From: Rhodocollybia butyracea
Taxonomy: Eukaryota > Basidiomycota > Agaricomycetes > Agaricales > Omphalotaceae
NCBI GenBank assembly: GCA_015501585.1
Contig: JADNRY010000172.1
Coordinates: 62,001-126,000, forward strand
Direction of reading: 5' to 3'
DNA: 64,000 bases
Both the position numbers and the translations under genes were made by a program. The notes beneath the pieces are model-generated. The model made no database searches, was not told where the DNA came from, and saw nothing but the letters and a program-made list of their open reading frames with translations. This document shows positions 11,815 to 26,477 of the stretch, piece after piece (within the stretch, counting starts at the first letter, position 1; the number at the start of each line of letters is the position of its first letter).

Positions 11815-13862
11815 TTACATGAAAGACGTTGTGGACGAAGGGTCAATGCTGTCATAAATGGTGAAGCCTTGATCTTGAGACCCATTCTGGTGATGACTAG
11901 CAAAGTCATGGCCAATACCATCTATGCCGACAGGATACCTGTCACTCCCTGAATTCCCCGCGCCAAAATTATCCGAGTTGTCTTGTGGGGACGCAAAGTG
12001 GAATTCGTTGCCGGGGAACTCAATAGACGCAGTCGGTAGAGCTATAGGTGAATACTTGTTCTCAGCGAGATAGAAGGGCACCTCGGAATCTCGCGCGGGT
12101 GGGTTGTTGTGATGTTGAAGTGGTTGTGAGGGCGAGTATGTAGAGAGGTGATTCTGCGGCGCAAGGTGTGTCAGTTTGGTCTCCAAGTTTCAGAACAGCT
12201 GATTCGGGAAAACACTAACCACTTCTGGTTTGCTCTGCAGGGCATGGATTAATTCACTTGACAAGGAAAGGCTTGAAGATGTCGAGGAGCTGTTTCGTTC
12301 GTTGGGACTCCCTCCGGGTGATACTGTGGATGAAGGCGAAGGATATGTAGAAGTGATGTCCCCATCTTTCAAATCAAGCCTCAATCCCCCGGCAGACACA
12401 GGAATCGGTGCCACAGGGACTGTACTTGCGCCGGCAGCTGTTATTGACGGCGCTTGATTTTGCTGTGGTGATTGACTCTGTAGTCCGCCTACGTTAAGCC
12501 CGGACATGAGTCCAGCAAAGTGCCCTGAACTGCTTAAAAAAAAGATGAACCGAGTAGTGTCAGATTAAACATAGAAATAAAGCGTTCTAACGTACTTGCG
12601 GCGGTGTTGACTATGGCTAGCATTTTCGGAGCCGTTTGTAGGATCGACGCAGTTGCCAACTTCTGAGTAGTAGCTCGTGTTGCTTGACTCACTGGTCCCA
12701 ATCGATGCAATTGAACCAAAACGTGAGTAACCATCGTAAGACGTGGAGCCTGCGTCGTCTTCGGTGTCTAGATCTTCCCCGCGAAACATGAATCCGTGAT
12801 CGGGTGAGTTGCGTTCACTGTCGGGAGATCTGAGAGTAGTGTTGGCTATCCCGAATGAGTAATCTGGGGAAGGGAGAGGACCGGGCAATGGAGAAGATAC
12901 CGGTCGTGTGGAAAATGCCATCAGTTGGTTGTCCGGGAGTGATGAGCGGATGGAAGAATGGTAAGCAGACATGGGTGAAGGCGATGGAGACCCTGGTAGA
13001 CCGGGTGGGGAGAAACGGTATGCCCTCGAGTCGGCAGACGAATGACGAGCATGAAGAGAGGCGTTGAAGTCGTTCGACGGCAAGTAACGAGCGCCTGAGA
13101 GTACAGAGTTTTTAGCCCGAGCCAAGTTTGCATATGGGTTTGCAGCAAGACGATGCAAGCTAGCATCGACAGATCTACGCCTGGCAAAAGGGTCAAAGTG
13201 ACCAGCCAGGCTATCATCGCTGTACAGACCATCACCTGGTAGAGATCCACGACGTATTAAACACGCGTCGAGGTCACCAGAGAGCCTAAAATCTTCTGGG
13301 GTATCAAGGGGTGAACTCTGCCACGAAGAATGAGCGGTGTTGAGATGCAGCTGTGGTGGCGAGGTACCACTTGGACTCGATTCCTGCGACGAACTGTCGC
13401 CGAATTCAGGCAAATCCCCGGGAAATGTAGACTGAGGCAAAATGATAGTCTCTGTTCCCGCTGGGTCTCTTGGCTCGTCGGTGTCTCTTACCAATGAAGA
13501 CGACTTTCCAGCTTTGTTTTTCTCTTTTGCGCGGCGATTCTGGAACCAGACCTGGAATTAAGAATGAAAATGAGCAGAATAAACAAACATTTTTGAGCTG
13601 TGTTTACCTGGACACCTCTTGCGGTCATGTCGAGCTGTGTAGCGAGCTCATTTCGAAGAGCAGCATTGGGCTTTGTGTCGCGTTTGAATACGCTCTCGAG
13701 GATTTTGAGTTGTGCACTCGTTGTTCGTTTTCTGTGCTTCACCTCGTTGGGTGTATAGGGATAAAAAGCGCGAAAGTCTGACGGGTCCATAAGTGTCTGC
13801 GGCCGTTGATAGAAGTTGTTGTGCGAAAGAGAGTGAGGAATGGAAAGGGCGCGGGGATGCAT
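11815..13862 (-). CDS. homeodomain transcription factor (fungal Hom type)
   Basis: The start is the ATG at 13860-13862; an upstream TTG in the same frame is not needed. Residues about 40-100 form a homeodomain: EVKHRKRTTSAQLKILE, FKRDTKPNAALRNELA, then LDMTARGVQ. After an intron (about 13555-13607), recognition helix VWFQNRRAKEKNK contains the invariant W-F-x-N-x-R. The rest is Ser/Pro-rich disordered sequence with many SP/TP motifs, for example SPDHGFMFRGEDLDTEDDAG, and a short Asn/Gln-rich tail ending SSTTSFM. Similar homeodomain proteins regulate dikaryon and fruit-body development in Schizophyllum and Coprinopsis. Which Hom orthologue this is cannot be decided by eye. It is not the A-mating-type HD1 or HD2, because the neighbours and N-terminus do not fit. 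Confidence 0.85.
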
Positions 13863-14594
13863 TGAAGTCAAGATTAAGTAGAACTAGACTGACAACATGG
13901 ATATCTAAACAGTTAGCATGAGACCAGGACAGTTTCTGCTCAAATCCGGTCTGCAGCCGGCCGTTTCCAGGGCGCCGGTTCTCCCTGGGAATAAATCTGT
14001 CAAGTTCAAACTGCCAAATTTGTCCCCGCCAAGGCCCCTCTCTGAAGCCTTCCCAGTTCCTTGTTCCTCTGGAATCGGTTTACAATATTTACACTTTGGT
14101 AAATCTTTTGGTAAACTAATTATCTGCCCTCAATCCTCGCAAGTCGAGTATCTGTTACCATGGCTAGGGCGTTATTTGCCACCGCATTGCCCGTGTTTCT
14201 CTCCGATGCTGTAGTGGATCAGATTCTCGGACTTTGCCAGATCAATTCCTTTTTGCAAATCAGCTCACAGCTCACATCGATCATCTCGCACTACTCGGTC
14301 TAGAAGAAAGTTTGCTGCATAGTAGTAGTATATATCATAGCTGCATATAGTAGTGGAAATCAAGAAACATAATATACCAACAAATCAAGAAAGCTAGCAA
14401 TGCGACGCGATGTAAAAGGAAGAAAAAAGTCATAGAAATAATGTTAGAAAAGGTTGTGCGTTCTATACGGACGATGCGAGTGTACTTGCAGAAACATGTA
14501 TGATAGAAGAACCAAAGAATAGAAGTGGCCGTGATGTGCAACATATGGAGACTAACCAATCCAAACCAAATACGCCACTGTCAATCAACATCTT
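13863..14594. other. promoter region of the homeodomain gene and Wee1 3' flank
   Basis: No coding signal was found. A plus-strand frame at 13918-14214 is Pro-rich but unmatched and lies in the expected promoter. AT-rich sequence at 14300-14500 fits the flank of the Wee1 3' end. Confidence 0.4.
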
Positions 14595-17500
14595 TCAGAT
14601 GTCGAGAATAGCAGGTAGAAACTCCTCGGAGGCACTAGCCAATGGGGATGCAGCAAACAAGCTGGTTCCTGCGCGTTTGGCCGTGTTGTATGCCTGCTCC
14701 ATCCTGACACGCGCGCGCGTGACCACGGGGTGGTTGTAGACACCATAGATCCCGACGCGAAGCGAAGGGTTGGTACGCATCATCTGTTGAACAAGCCGTA
14801 ACACCTCCGGACTATCCTCTAGATCAACTTGCGAAAAGTCTTCTTTTCGTAGTCTATGCCATGCCTCTCCCCTAGAACAACATTATCAGTAATCGATTCA
14901 CCCCTCAAACATAAAACGGGGAAACTTACTGATCAGGGACTACGATGTTGGATGCCGTCTCAAGGATGGTCATGCCAAAGCTACAAAGAAATAGCCCCTT
15001 GACGTGAGAACATGTACGCCGCTGATATCGCACACACATACCTGAACATATCAGCTGCTTTGCCATATTTTCCTTGGAGAACTTCAGGCGCTAGATATAA
15101 CTTGTCGCCTTCGCGTTCAAAACTACCGCCACCACCACCACCATCCCCGGATGGACGAGGTCGAGGCCACAGGGACGCCATTCCAAAATCTCCAATCTTG
15201 AACCGGCCTTCACTAGTCAGGAATATGTTGGCTGGTTTCAGATCAAGATGGATCACCCCAGAGTCGTGTATAAACTTCAAGCCCTGTGATCATACTATGA
15301 GCGACCCAATCTCTGTGGATGAAGTTTGTACTTACGTTACTCAATTCAACGATGATTTTCCACACTCTCGCCTGGTCCAACCTTGGAAACACTCGGCCGT
15401 ACTCCCACAAAAAGTTTGCAAAGTTGCCACCTTCACATAGTTCAGTCCAGATGAAAAGCTGCTCGTCTTCCTCCCATGCGTCAATGAAAGCAAGGACGTT
15501 CGGATGGCGTAGACCACCGCCAATTTCTGTGAGGTGCTGGAGTGTCTCGACCTCTTCCCGCAGCCGCAATCTAGAAAAACGTCGTTGTTCTATTCGTATT
15601 CGCTTCCCTTGATAAAATAACAAAAGAAAACATACCTGTGCTTAACTCCCTCAAAGCGCTTCGATTTCTTGATTGCAAAGCACTCTTCCGAGATGTCATG
15701 TTTAGTTCGCACTTTGAGAACCTTGCCAAACTCCCCGCTTCCCACTTCAGCAATCTCAACGAATTGTTGTTCGAACCGGCCGGGCCGTTGTTGATGCGTG
15801 GGTTGAGATAAACGGCGTGCTCGCCCGCTGAACCGCGGAGCACCATACTTCTGTCCTTCTGGGATAGGAAGCTTCCGTAAGATAGACGGAGACGTCACGG
15901 AACTGCTGTTAGACGAACTAGAAGCAGATCGGGCAGGTGAGAGCTTCAATCGGGTTTGTGATGTTGATTGTGATTGTGTTGGCAGATGAGGTGAGCCGGA
16001 TGGTCGAAGATGATCACCTATAAACAAACGTTGTCAGTCATCCACGACGGGAGACAAAAATACCAAGGACATACCGAGACGGTTTCGGGTAGGTGTACTG
16101 CCTATAGACATCGAGTCGCTGCCACTGGAGAAAGCACCGCTGCTAGTTCTGCGCATAAGCCAACGATTCCTCGGTGCTCCTTCCTTGGACAACGACGGAA
16201 GCCCAATTCCTAAACCAACATATTTCTCCTTACGATTACTCGGCGAGTCATCGTAGTCTGATTCCGAATCAGTACCAGGATCTAGTAAGGACTTGCTACT
16301 CTTCCTTCCCAACAAAGGGAAGGCAGCAGGCATGCTTTTGCGAGGGACCTTTTTCGTCGTCTTCTCTTCGGCGTGAGCGCCAAAACCGACCTTGTGCGCC
16401 ATAGCGCTTTGCCAAGGTCGTTGGCCAGCCAGATAGCTGACCTTGCTCTTCTTCACCGGCGTTCCGGGCGCTTTCTTCACCTCTTGAGTCCCTTTAGCCG
16501 CAGCAGCTAGAGTTCGTAAGATGAAAGCGTCAACGTCGACCGAGCCGCAGCCACTGTCGTCAGAGCCACTGACAATAACAGCATCAGGCCAGCCAGAATT
16601 AGACCTTGGCGCTACTCCGGGCGTGACCAGACCTTCTTCGAAATCAGAGTAGAGAGAGCTGACGCTGCTTGATGCTTGTGGCATCGCGCTGAGTTGCTCA
16701 GAACTGGTTGATGACTCAACATAGCCCATGTCTTCGTCCTCACTCAATGCAATACCAGAGTCCCTTGTGTATTTTTGGGAAATCTGATCGCTCCTCCGAC
16801 AAATACGTTTTGGAGAAGGGGTATCTTCCGTGATATTGAGAACGAAAGAAGAGTTGGTAGGTAGATCAACCATCATAGGGTCATCGTCGTCGGTGTCATA
16901 GCTCTCCGTGTCTTCAGCTGCGTGGGAAAGCGGAGGAGAGGTCTGAGGCGACATAGCAGATTGTGTATGCCTCCATGAAGGAGTAAGAGATCCATCGCCA
17001 GAATAGCTATGTCGATTCATCATCTTTGGTCGTGAACTCGGTGCGAACGGTGAGTCTGCCGCGTCTGAGGAAACTGAAGCGGTGACTCTTCGAGAAAGGC
17101 TAGGAGAAACCAAAGGGGCACTGGCAACAGCGGGGCCACCAAAAAACAAAGTCGCAGAATCGACCCTAGCAAACGGAGCTCGTTTGGGTTGGTGAAGGCC
17201 AGAGACACGACGCCTAGGCACGGGAGAGCCGGCTTCTGATGATGAAGATGATGAGGGAGAGGCGCGTTCACGAAACTGAGAGGATGCTGTAGGAAAGGTA
17301 ACAACATTTGAAGCTGCTGTTTTCGGGATCTAAATAGCTGTTAGTCCGGAGAAAGAAAACAATGCACAAATTGACTTGCCGAAAATCGTGGAACAGTAGT
17401 ACTCAGTAGTTCGTCTGAGAGAGGTCTTGCGCGCGCGCGCCTTTTGACAACATGACCTCCTGGGGAAACCGCTTCTGCGACCTCTTCATCCTTTCTTCCT

Positions 17501-18315
17501 TTACCTGCTAGGCGTAAAGCGGCACCAACCCTGCCTCGACCCGAAGCGTTCAACAAGTCACCACCAAGAAACAGGGCATCTCCTTGAGCTTCGTCGTCCA
17601 TGTCACATCTCAAATCGCATCCCGAGTCATTACCAGCTTCAAACTCGTCATCAGATTCGTTCAAATCCGAAATCCGGAGTCTGGTCAGGGTCGCAGTTTC
17701 CTGGCGTAAATCAGAGTCCTTTTTCGCATGTGGCGTACGACTAGGAAACTTAGGAGCTGGTAGAGGTGCAAGACGATCAAACAAGGAACCTTTTGTATCG
17801 GAAGAGGCAATATTGAGAGGTGTCAGGGAGTGCTGCCGAAGCGGTGTGGAGTGACGGGTTGGTACAGACTTTCGTTTCAATCCAGTAGATGAGACTGCGG
17901 AGGGACTGGGCGTGGAGCCCAGTCCTTCAACAACTCGAGTTTGCTTTACTGGCGTGAAAAGAGGACGTTCAAGGGTGGCAGGAAAAAGAGACGATGGCTG
18001 TCCAGAAGGCGATTCCAATAGTACACTGCCATCATCGTCGTCGGCTCCGAAATGAGAGTTGGAAGCAAAAGTTGACCACGCTGGATGCACTGTGGTCTTG
18101 TAAGGAGACTGTAGAGAAAAGTGGTTTCCGCTGGATCGTCCTTCAGTAGAAGGACGCACTGGAAAAAGAGGCCGCTGCCTCAGAGGGGATTTTCCGGAAG
18201 CGTGGTCATACAACGAGGCGCATCGCGTGTTATCCTGCTGGCTTCGGTAAGAAGGAGAAAGGCTAGGATCGTAAGCCTTGTTGTGAAAAGAAGATATTTG
18301 CGTAGAAGCAAGCAT
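14595..18315 (-). CDS. WEE1: Wee1-type mitosis inhibitor kinase
   Basis: Wee1 phosphorylates Cdk1 on the inhibitory Tyr and delays mitosis. The ATG at 18313-18315 opens a very long Ser/Pro-rich regulatory region (exons 18315-17390, 17330-16080, 16030-15650). It is rich in SP/TP sites and acidic patches, typical of Wee1 N-termini. The kinase domain follows: [12 protein letters not shown] loop, CFAIKKSKR lysine, and [15 protein letters not shown], where the Glu-Glu-Asp acidic hinge is typical. Next come [16 protein letters not shown], the catalytic [45 protein letters not shown] and [19 protein letters not shown]. The HLDLKPAN and EGDxxYLAPE motifs distinguish Wee1 from other kinases. A glycine run (about eight residues) sits between DFG and the APE motif. 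Protein length is roughly 1,000 residues, consistent with basidiomycete Wee1. The last exon ends [10 protein letters not shown]. Confidence 0.93.
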
Positions 18316-19821
18316 TATATGGTGTTTATGAGGGAGTGTATCACCAAAAAAACGGAATTAATAGAAGATGTGGGATCCTCGGAATTGGACTGGCCAACAA
18401 ATTTGCGCGGAAAGGGCGACACTGGGTATTATACTTCCTAGACGTTGTCAAGATATAGAGAATCCGTTGGGCGCAGAACAATAAAGAAAGAGAAAAGGTC
18501 TTGTCGAGGACGTGAAAGTAAGAGAATAAGTTACTAGGAAACCCACATTTGCAATTGCGAGTCGGTACCGTGACTTTGTTGATACAGTATCACGTGATCG
18601 CTACTACACCTTGTCCCTGGACCCTAGCCTGCGGACCATTTCTCTAGCTCAACTTGCTCAAGCGCTCAGGGCGCGCTAATTAACTCAGGGCTGCACACGA
18701 CGACGCGACGGTCTATGACTCCACCTCCAATACATATGGCGAGGACAATAAACGTAGTTCTTTTTTGTTGCGTTGCAATTGCTATCTGTCGATGTATAGT
18801 GGCATGCTGGTGGCATGGTATCATCCGGCTAGGACCTCAGAGTTTCCATTGGTTCCAACATATTTCAACAGGGCTGACTTGAGAACAGCTTTGCCTCTGA
18901 TAATAAGGCTCATTGTCCGTCTTATTGTACGAAGGCGTATAGCTCTTGATTGACTCGGTCGGATACCCGTGTCCTTGCTTCGCACAGTCGTAAAGTATAC
19001 ATATTGATCCACTCAGCTTCTCTCTCAGAAGTAAAACCGAGGAGGACATCGATACTTTAGCCAAAGTATATTTTTTCTCCTACGCCCCCCAGTGTTGGTT
19101 CCTTCTCTTCCAAGATAACGACATGTATATCGTATAGAGTAGTATATCTATCCAGATTTTAAAATTCGAGATCTACCAAGACATAAATTCGTTTCTTTGG
19201 TTACCTCGACATCCTACTCGTCACTTTGCTGCCAGTTCATGGTAGCAGTAAATCCGCTTTCTTCAAGTGATAAAAATCCCATTTTTCCCTTCCACGGCTG
19301 TATATCGCCTCTAAATGTGCTAAATGCTCTCGTACTACCATTTCCGGGGCTACGGTTGGAGATGACAGGTGATTGTGGATATCGGCTTTGTTCTCCCCAC
19401 TCTCAGAAACCGTAACTTTCCACGACCGAGGACTTGGAGAAGAAGGGGAGCTAGCAGTGAAGGTCACATTCGAATAGTGGAAGACAAGCGCACTGAGTGG
19501 AAGATGAGATACAACATTTCGTTCCGGTTGTGGTACTTACACGGATGCAGTATCACAGATAGATACTATAGCCAGTTTTCGTTCAATCCCGATTCAGATG
19601 CTGGGCAGCGAACACTACGGTAACATAGCGTCTGAAGTCAGTAGGCACTGTTAGGCAGTGTAAATACGCAGTGGGCGCTTATTTAATAGCATCACGATCG
19701 AAAACGAAAACTCCCGCGTCTCTGTACTGTCTCTGTCTTCCTCCCGTCATCTACCCATACTTAAGCAGCCTTAGCTGTAGCCTCAGGCCTCAAGCAGACC
19801 AAAAGTGAGAATTTTTTTCCG
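18316..19821. other. intergenic region between divergent Wee1 and HEM2 genes
   Basis: It holds promoters for both genes. A CACGTG E-box lies near 18592. One short minus-strand frame (19237-19467) is listed separately as doubtful. No other coding signal was found. Confidence 0.45.
19237..19467 (-). CDS. doubtful small ORF, hypothetical
   Basis: This 76-codon frame has coding-like composition. Its first half is Ser/Pro-rich and its end is charged and helical (VVREHLAHLEAIYSRGREKW). It lies between divergent genes, has no family match that I recognise, and its listed start need not be real. It could be a terminal exon of an unrecognised small gene, or chance. Confidence 0.2.
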   Translation of the reverse strand: MTFTASSPSSPSPRSWKVTVSESGENKADIHNHLSSPTVAPEMVVREHLAHLEAIYSRGREKWDFYHLKKADLLLP

Positions 19822-21073
<1,252 letters not shown>

Positions 21074-21186
21074 AAGCGCCAGTTTGACGGCTCAATGTTT
21101 GTACTTAGAGTGTTAAAAGTAGTAAAGTGTACTTGAAGGATTATTTATTTGCATGGCGCACGTCACATGACAATGGCTCATTTTTC

Positions 21187-22033
21187 ATGTCCAGTATTTC
21201 CATGTACGACTCCCGTTTGGTCGCTTATACTGCCATCACTCTCGCTGTATCCCTTGGTACAGCTTATTCTATCCTATATGGCACATATCTCGATACTTCA
21301 GATCCTCTTCTCGCTCATCTTGCCCATCCTCTCGCCAAAACAGTCTATTGGGCCCGCAAATCCAATGTCTTAAACGTATACTTCATCAAGAGAGCCTGGG
21401 GATGGACTTCAGTCGCTTTCTGGCTTTTGTGGGCCACCAGCAACCCTACGCAGAGATCTCTTACGCGAGTAATGCAGTGGACAGCCGAAACAGCGTGTTG
21501 GATGACATTCACGACGTGGTTCTTTGGCCCTGCTGTCATTGACAGAGTTGTTCTTGCATCCGGAGGAGAATGTTTTGTTCCTCTTCCTTCGGGCGAGCTG
21601 ATCACCGTTCCGACTAATTGTTGCCTCACCAAATCTACTGTCACTCCAATCACTCATCCACACATTTTCTCCTCATCATTGGTATTGCCTGAAGGATGGA
21701 CCGGCATCCCGAGGTTACGAAAAGGACACGATGTTTCTGGGCACATATTCCTTCTTACCATGTCCGCTTTATTTCTCGCCGACCAATTACGCGTGTCAAT
21801 GCGTTCAAGCCAGTCGTCGGTTTGGCACAAGGTTGCTATTGCTGTCAATTTAGCACTCATAGGCATCTGGATTTTTGCTTCAATAACGACCAGTGTCTAC
21901 TTTCACTCACCATCTGAGAAAATATCAGGTTATGGTGGGTCTTTTGCCTGTCATTACTGTACGCTGTTCTGACGTATACTCAGTTTTGGGTCTCGCTGGT
22001 TTCGCAGTTACACAAGCTTCTGTATTCTCGTAA
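21187..22033 (+). CDS. FIT/Scs3 family lipid-droplet biogenesis protein
   Basis: FIT proteins are ER multi-pass proteins with acyl-CoA diphosphatase activity needed for droplet budding. The ATG at 21187 (MSSISMYDSRLVAYTAI) opens into a hydrophobic segment LAVSLGTAYSILYGTY. Further membrane segments include WTSVAFWLLWATS, WMTFTTWFFGPAVIDRVVLA, FLLTMSALFLADQL and IAVNLALIGIWIFASIT. The two conserved catalytic histidines are visible in the LRKGHDVSGHIFLLT block and in SVYFHSPSEKISGY. A 3' intron near 21932-21984 joins to VLGLAGFAVTQASVFS, TAA 22031-22033. The gene starts 114 bp after HEM2 on the same strand and converges on the Cdc1/Ted1-like gene. Confidence 0.82.
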
Positions 22034-22124
22034 CAGATCTGCCATCATATACACGGACCGCGGTTTCAATAATAATGTAAACTTGTAGTCTAAATATTAG
22101 GTAGAGAATCCGTTTAGATCGTAT

Positions 22125-24172
22125 TTACAATGACCACCAGGCCATCACGGTCCATATTCCAACAAAAACCCATGCTACACTCGCAAAGTCCATTATTGTG
22201 CTCCGTAAGATGCCTCTCCTCTTGAATTTCACATCCCCAGCGACTCCATCTCCAAGAAAACCTATCAAATCCTTTAAAGCTTCTCGAGATACCCAGGGCG
22301 CACGTATGGCCATACGATGTCGTCTACCTCGAAAAACGAAAGTAAAGCTCAACGCCCAACCTTTTCGGCTGTTGTTCGAACTGTGGATAGGAGTCACGAC
22401 CCGTGGACCGTTCTCGCTCTCTTCAAGATGCTCAAGATGGTCGGCCGACCACGTCTCGTACATGTGAGTTTTACTTGCGTATGGGGGAGAGTACAGTAAA
22501 TCTTCTTCGCCTTCTTGGTCGGGATATGGTGGCATGGGAGACAACAGGGGCTTTGGTTGGCGGGGAGTTTCTGGACGCGACGCCGACCTAAAGGTAGGTC
22601 CGGAAAATGCGTTTGGCGTACGCATGGCGCCAGGGAGTGAGCTAAGAGGACTTGTGGGGGTAGGAGGGGCATATGGAGACCAAGCAGCTGTAATTAGGGA
22701 AGGATGCGATGCCGGTATATCTGCGGTAGGAAAGTGGGACTGTAAGGGTGCAAGAAAATGATGGGGAGAGAGAAGTTGTCGTTTTCGCATATTGAATAAT
22801 GTCAACAGCAGCACGATAAAGCATGCAAATCTTGTGTACAGTGTCCAATAGATGAATCCTGGATCTGGTAGCAGGCAAAGATCGTGCGCGAAACTGTTGT
22901 CGAATTCACGGGTGGGATTTGGGTTGGTGAGGGATAGAAGTTGAAAGCCCGGTCTGCGAATGTGCCTCGACGGTGAAAACGACTTAACAGTTATCTCAGG
23001 TATTACAGCGACGTTATCTGGACCACGGCCAGAAACCGATCTCTTATGGACGTGCTCACAGTAGTCACGGTTATCCCCGCTGTAAGAGAATGTGAGCCAA
23101 AATTTGCAGTTCATGATCAGTATTAGCTCACCTAAAAATTATTGAAGGCTGCAAATTATCAATGAGAAAATTCGTCGTATGGTGCTGGAGGAGATGTTGA
23201 GATCCGTGCCCGACACCCATTTTTATGGTTCCTCTCTCTCTGAGAAGACCACACGAGGAAGTATCAGCGCGCCACAACGGAATATGAGTGAACAGGATGA
23301 GTGGATTGTCTGACCGCAAAATATCAATATGTGGTACATCGAGAACAATACACACACGTACCTGTGTAGACATTTTTCACAAACTCAACAGGACCATCAC
23401 GCAAAGGTTTCCAGTCGTTGTAATCTATTCCTCGAGCAGAGCGAGTGTAATCTTCATCTACTAGACCTGGAGCATCTAGCAGAACAAAAGTGTGGTTATG
23501 GATGACAACTTGTTGGTTCAACGCTCCAAAGGTCTTGGAGAAAGCATTCCGAGCCTGTTTATGATGTGTTAAGCCCATACCAACATCAAGATTTCCAACA
23601 ACATAGAGTGCGTCGACATTTTCTTCGAGCGGAAACGTTTGGAGGAAAGTCTCGTAATATTGCTGATATCTGTGCAGAGCCAGATTAATTGAGGATTATA
23701 GGTGTCGAAAAGCAAACATACTCTGACTGAGATACAACGTTCCTTCCAGAGGCAAGTTGGTCGCCTAAGAAAAGCACAACGTTAGGCTTCAGGCGCGTAG
23801 CGACGTGCCAGCTTCGTTTCAAATATAGGGTGTATGTCAGGTGGGAGAAATAATCCGACCATGTCTTATGCAACAACGGGTTTCGAAGTTGGGTATCAGA
23901 CAAAAGTAAGATATGTGAAGGTTTTTCAGAAGTTGTGGCCTGTAGTAAAATATATTCAATTCAATTAATTATTGATAGCTAAGAATTGCATTTGAACAGA
24001 TCCTCACCTCCGAAGGCGTTGGCCATGTACATGAGCCTACAGACCAATGGTATACACCGAATTCTCCCCAAATGAGAACAACCACTGCAAGGAGGCGCAG
24101 AACATTTACGATCAATGTTCGGGAGAAAAGACGACTAGAAGCTCGAGAACTTCGTCGCGCAGCGAGACCCAT
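22125..24172 (-). CDS. Cdc1/Ted1-like metallophosphoesterase with substituted active-site motifs
   Basis: Family members are ER/Golgi phosphoesterases that trim ethanolamine-phosphate from GPI anchors. From ATG 24170-24172 there is an N-terminal signal anchor (LIVNVLRLLAVVVLIWGEFG). Then come ILLLSDTQLRNP, VVLFLGDQLASG and VVGNLDVGMG. DAPGLVDEDYTR, THIPLWRAD, CGLLRERGTIK and the GDNRDYCEHVH segment follow. A TM helix (YWTLYTRFACFIVLLLTLF), a Pro-rich cytosolic tail and a final hydrophobic helix (FVGIWTVMAWW) end the protein. Compared with the paralogue at 38879-40787, the GNHD motif is GNLD and GDDHDYC is GDNRDYC. Two key residues are therefore changed, while THIP is kept. It may be a pseudoenzyme or have altered metal use. 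At least four introns interrupt it. Confidence 0.8.
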
Positions 24173-26477
24173 AACAAGCGAAGAGATTAGTCGTCGAGCG
24201 GGGCTGAATCCGCGTAATTAGGGTAGGTACATGAAAGTCGAGATGCCAGCTGTAGATCGGGCACCGGGCCGCAAAAAAGACTATAAATAGTGTCACCGTT
24301 GATTGATGATGCATACATTATATGAAAGGTGCCCCTTCATTTACGCCCAAAGAATGGGCAGCGAAATTGAATCACTTAGCCTGATCCTTCGTGTGAGACG
24401 TGTAAGCAAGCGTGTAGTAAGTATAAATCCTCAAGAGCACCTGCGCGTAATAAGAACGATACTCTACCAGCTGTGAGACGCGCAAGTATCTGAAATAGTA
24501 CCAGTACACGTATAATCAGGTAAATAAATAGAACCTACACTCAGAAGAACGCTTGTGTGTAATTAATTGAGACCTTCAATAAGTAAAACATCTGCCAGAT
24601 GTCAATAAAATATCGTATCTCGACGTGTTTCCGAGTGTCTATATACAGTAGGTGGTCGGAGGGGCTGGACTCCTCTCTCCTAGCTTCAATACTTCGAAAA
24701 ATGGACACCCCGATGTCTAGGACAGTAATATCAATATAATCACTGTTCAGGCCTAGTACTTGGAGCAGAAATTTTCATGCAGCTGTTCTCTCAATTTCCT
24801 AACAAGGAACACGCCTTACTGCGGCAGTAAGTCGCACCTCTTAGCTCTGAGTGTGGTTACTAGTAACCGTGTATCATAGTGAAGGGCTGAGTAACACCGC
24901 GGTTGTTTGCAGAAATGGAGTAAATAATGAGAGTGCTCTTAACGTCAAAGATAGCGGTTTAACCTGGCTTCGAAACTTGTGATTCACCTTTGCGCCCAGC
25001 GCTGACCTAAATTCCTCTGAATGTGTGGAAGTGATGTTCAGATGAAGACGATGAACTTTGATTTTCAATAACTGTTTCTTCTATTCCGATGTATCATTTG
25101 TAATCAGCGACTCTGAGACTTTTTGTATCAGGCCTTGCTTCCGACATCCTCACGTCCGCCTTGCAGCTTAACTTCTCTTTAGGAGTCGAGCTCGCTGCTT
25201 GTGCTGACATGGGGACCGGTTGTCTCCAGTTGTTCCCTCTCGGCTTTGTGACGATTGGGCCGAGTAATTTAGATCGCTCATCGCTCATCAACAAGGGGAG
25301 TCGATGCAGGTCGATGCAGGGGCTAATTTAGGATTAAGAGTCGGGAGCTCGGTTTGACCGCTCTTTTCCGTAAATTTTAACAACTCTTACATACTGTGCT
25401 TAATTCTTGCTCGATTCATCACATGCAAGGAGAATCTAATCGACACCCTGAACAGTGAACCACGTATCAACAAGTATAAGCAGCTTGTCTGACTACTTAT
25501 GTACTCTTATAATCAAAACGCCTCCCAGGGTGGTACAGGGTGGTACATGGAAGGCCAAGACGGATCGCCATAACCACTCGAACTAGCCAGGTAAGGACTG
25601 GTAAGGACCGCTTAAAGCCAGTTAGGTCAGTGCGAGCGACCACACTACAGTTTAAATCTGATAAGTATCTATAGTAAGTACCTTTACCCCCTGGCCATCA
25701 CGATTCGTTCCGAACTTATCGCTATAATGCTCAAGTTGAAGATATCTCGAAGGCGCGAAAACAGATAATTATGCCTATGGTCCATACACCGCTTGAACGA
25801 AGTATGGACAGGATGCTACTATTTATTTGGATTTCGAGGTAGCCGAGTCTTGGTCTGTCTTGGTATATTACCAAGTCTGTGGAAATGTGGAAAATTGTAC
25901 AAATCCAGTTAAATTCGACTCCATCTTGCTTCAATTGGGATCCTGTAGGGAAATCTTAACATTGTACTGGTGATCCGAACCACCTAACTGACAGTCGGAT
26001 TTTTAGCACACGGACATGGAATAGACATACGTGTAGTATATTCTATGAATTCTTGATGTATGTACCACTGCGACGTTCCAACTCCGACTTCGAATTAGTC
26101 AGGCTGATGACAGTGGCTGGTTCCTGTACGTGAGCGAATGGACAGTCTGGTGCGTCGATACTCCTGGAGTCGGTGGTCCCAAGGCCAGAAAAACTAACCT
26201 CGATGGTGTTTCCATAATTATCTGGCTTCTGAGGCCCTCTGCTCAGGCACTCCGCTTATTTTCTTTCGGTTTTACGCCATATAGAGTATACATAACGTTA
26301 TGGTTTTTCACCCGTTAGGATATTTGGAAGCTGAAAGATTGCATACTGTAGCTACTAATTCCATATATTGAACCACTCCCATGCCTCGTCGTCCCTGTTG
26401 CCATAATTATATATAAGTGTGAATAAGTCTTGACTCTTGCTGCTGATCTCACTGCTCAAGACCTCTAGACTCGAAGA
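24173..26477. other. 2.3-kb gene-poor region
   Basis: No frame above about 70 codons shows a domain. Small features only: a TATAAATAG box near 24281, a perfect palindrome GGTTACTAGTAACC at 24853-24866, and short tandem pairs near 25300-25320 (GTCGATGCAG) and 25526-25548 (CAGGGTGGTA). The region may hold decayed repeats. Confidence 0.45.

Noticed and set aside
13918..14214. 98-codon plus-strand frame
   Set aside because: It sits in the promoter of the homeodomain gene, has Pro-rich noise composition, and shows no domain.
24853..24866. Perfect 14-bp palindrome GGTTACTAGTAACC
   Set aside because: A single short palindrome in AT-rich DNA is expected by chance at this scale and has no partner site nearby.
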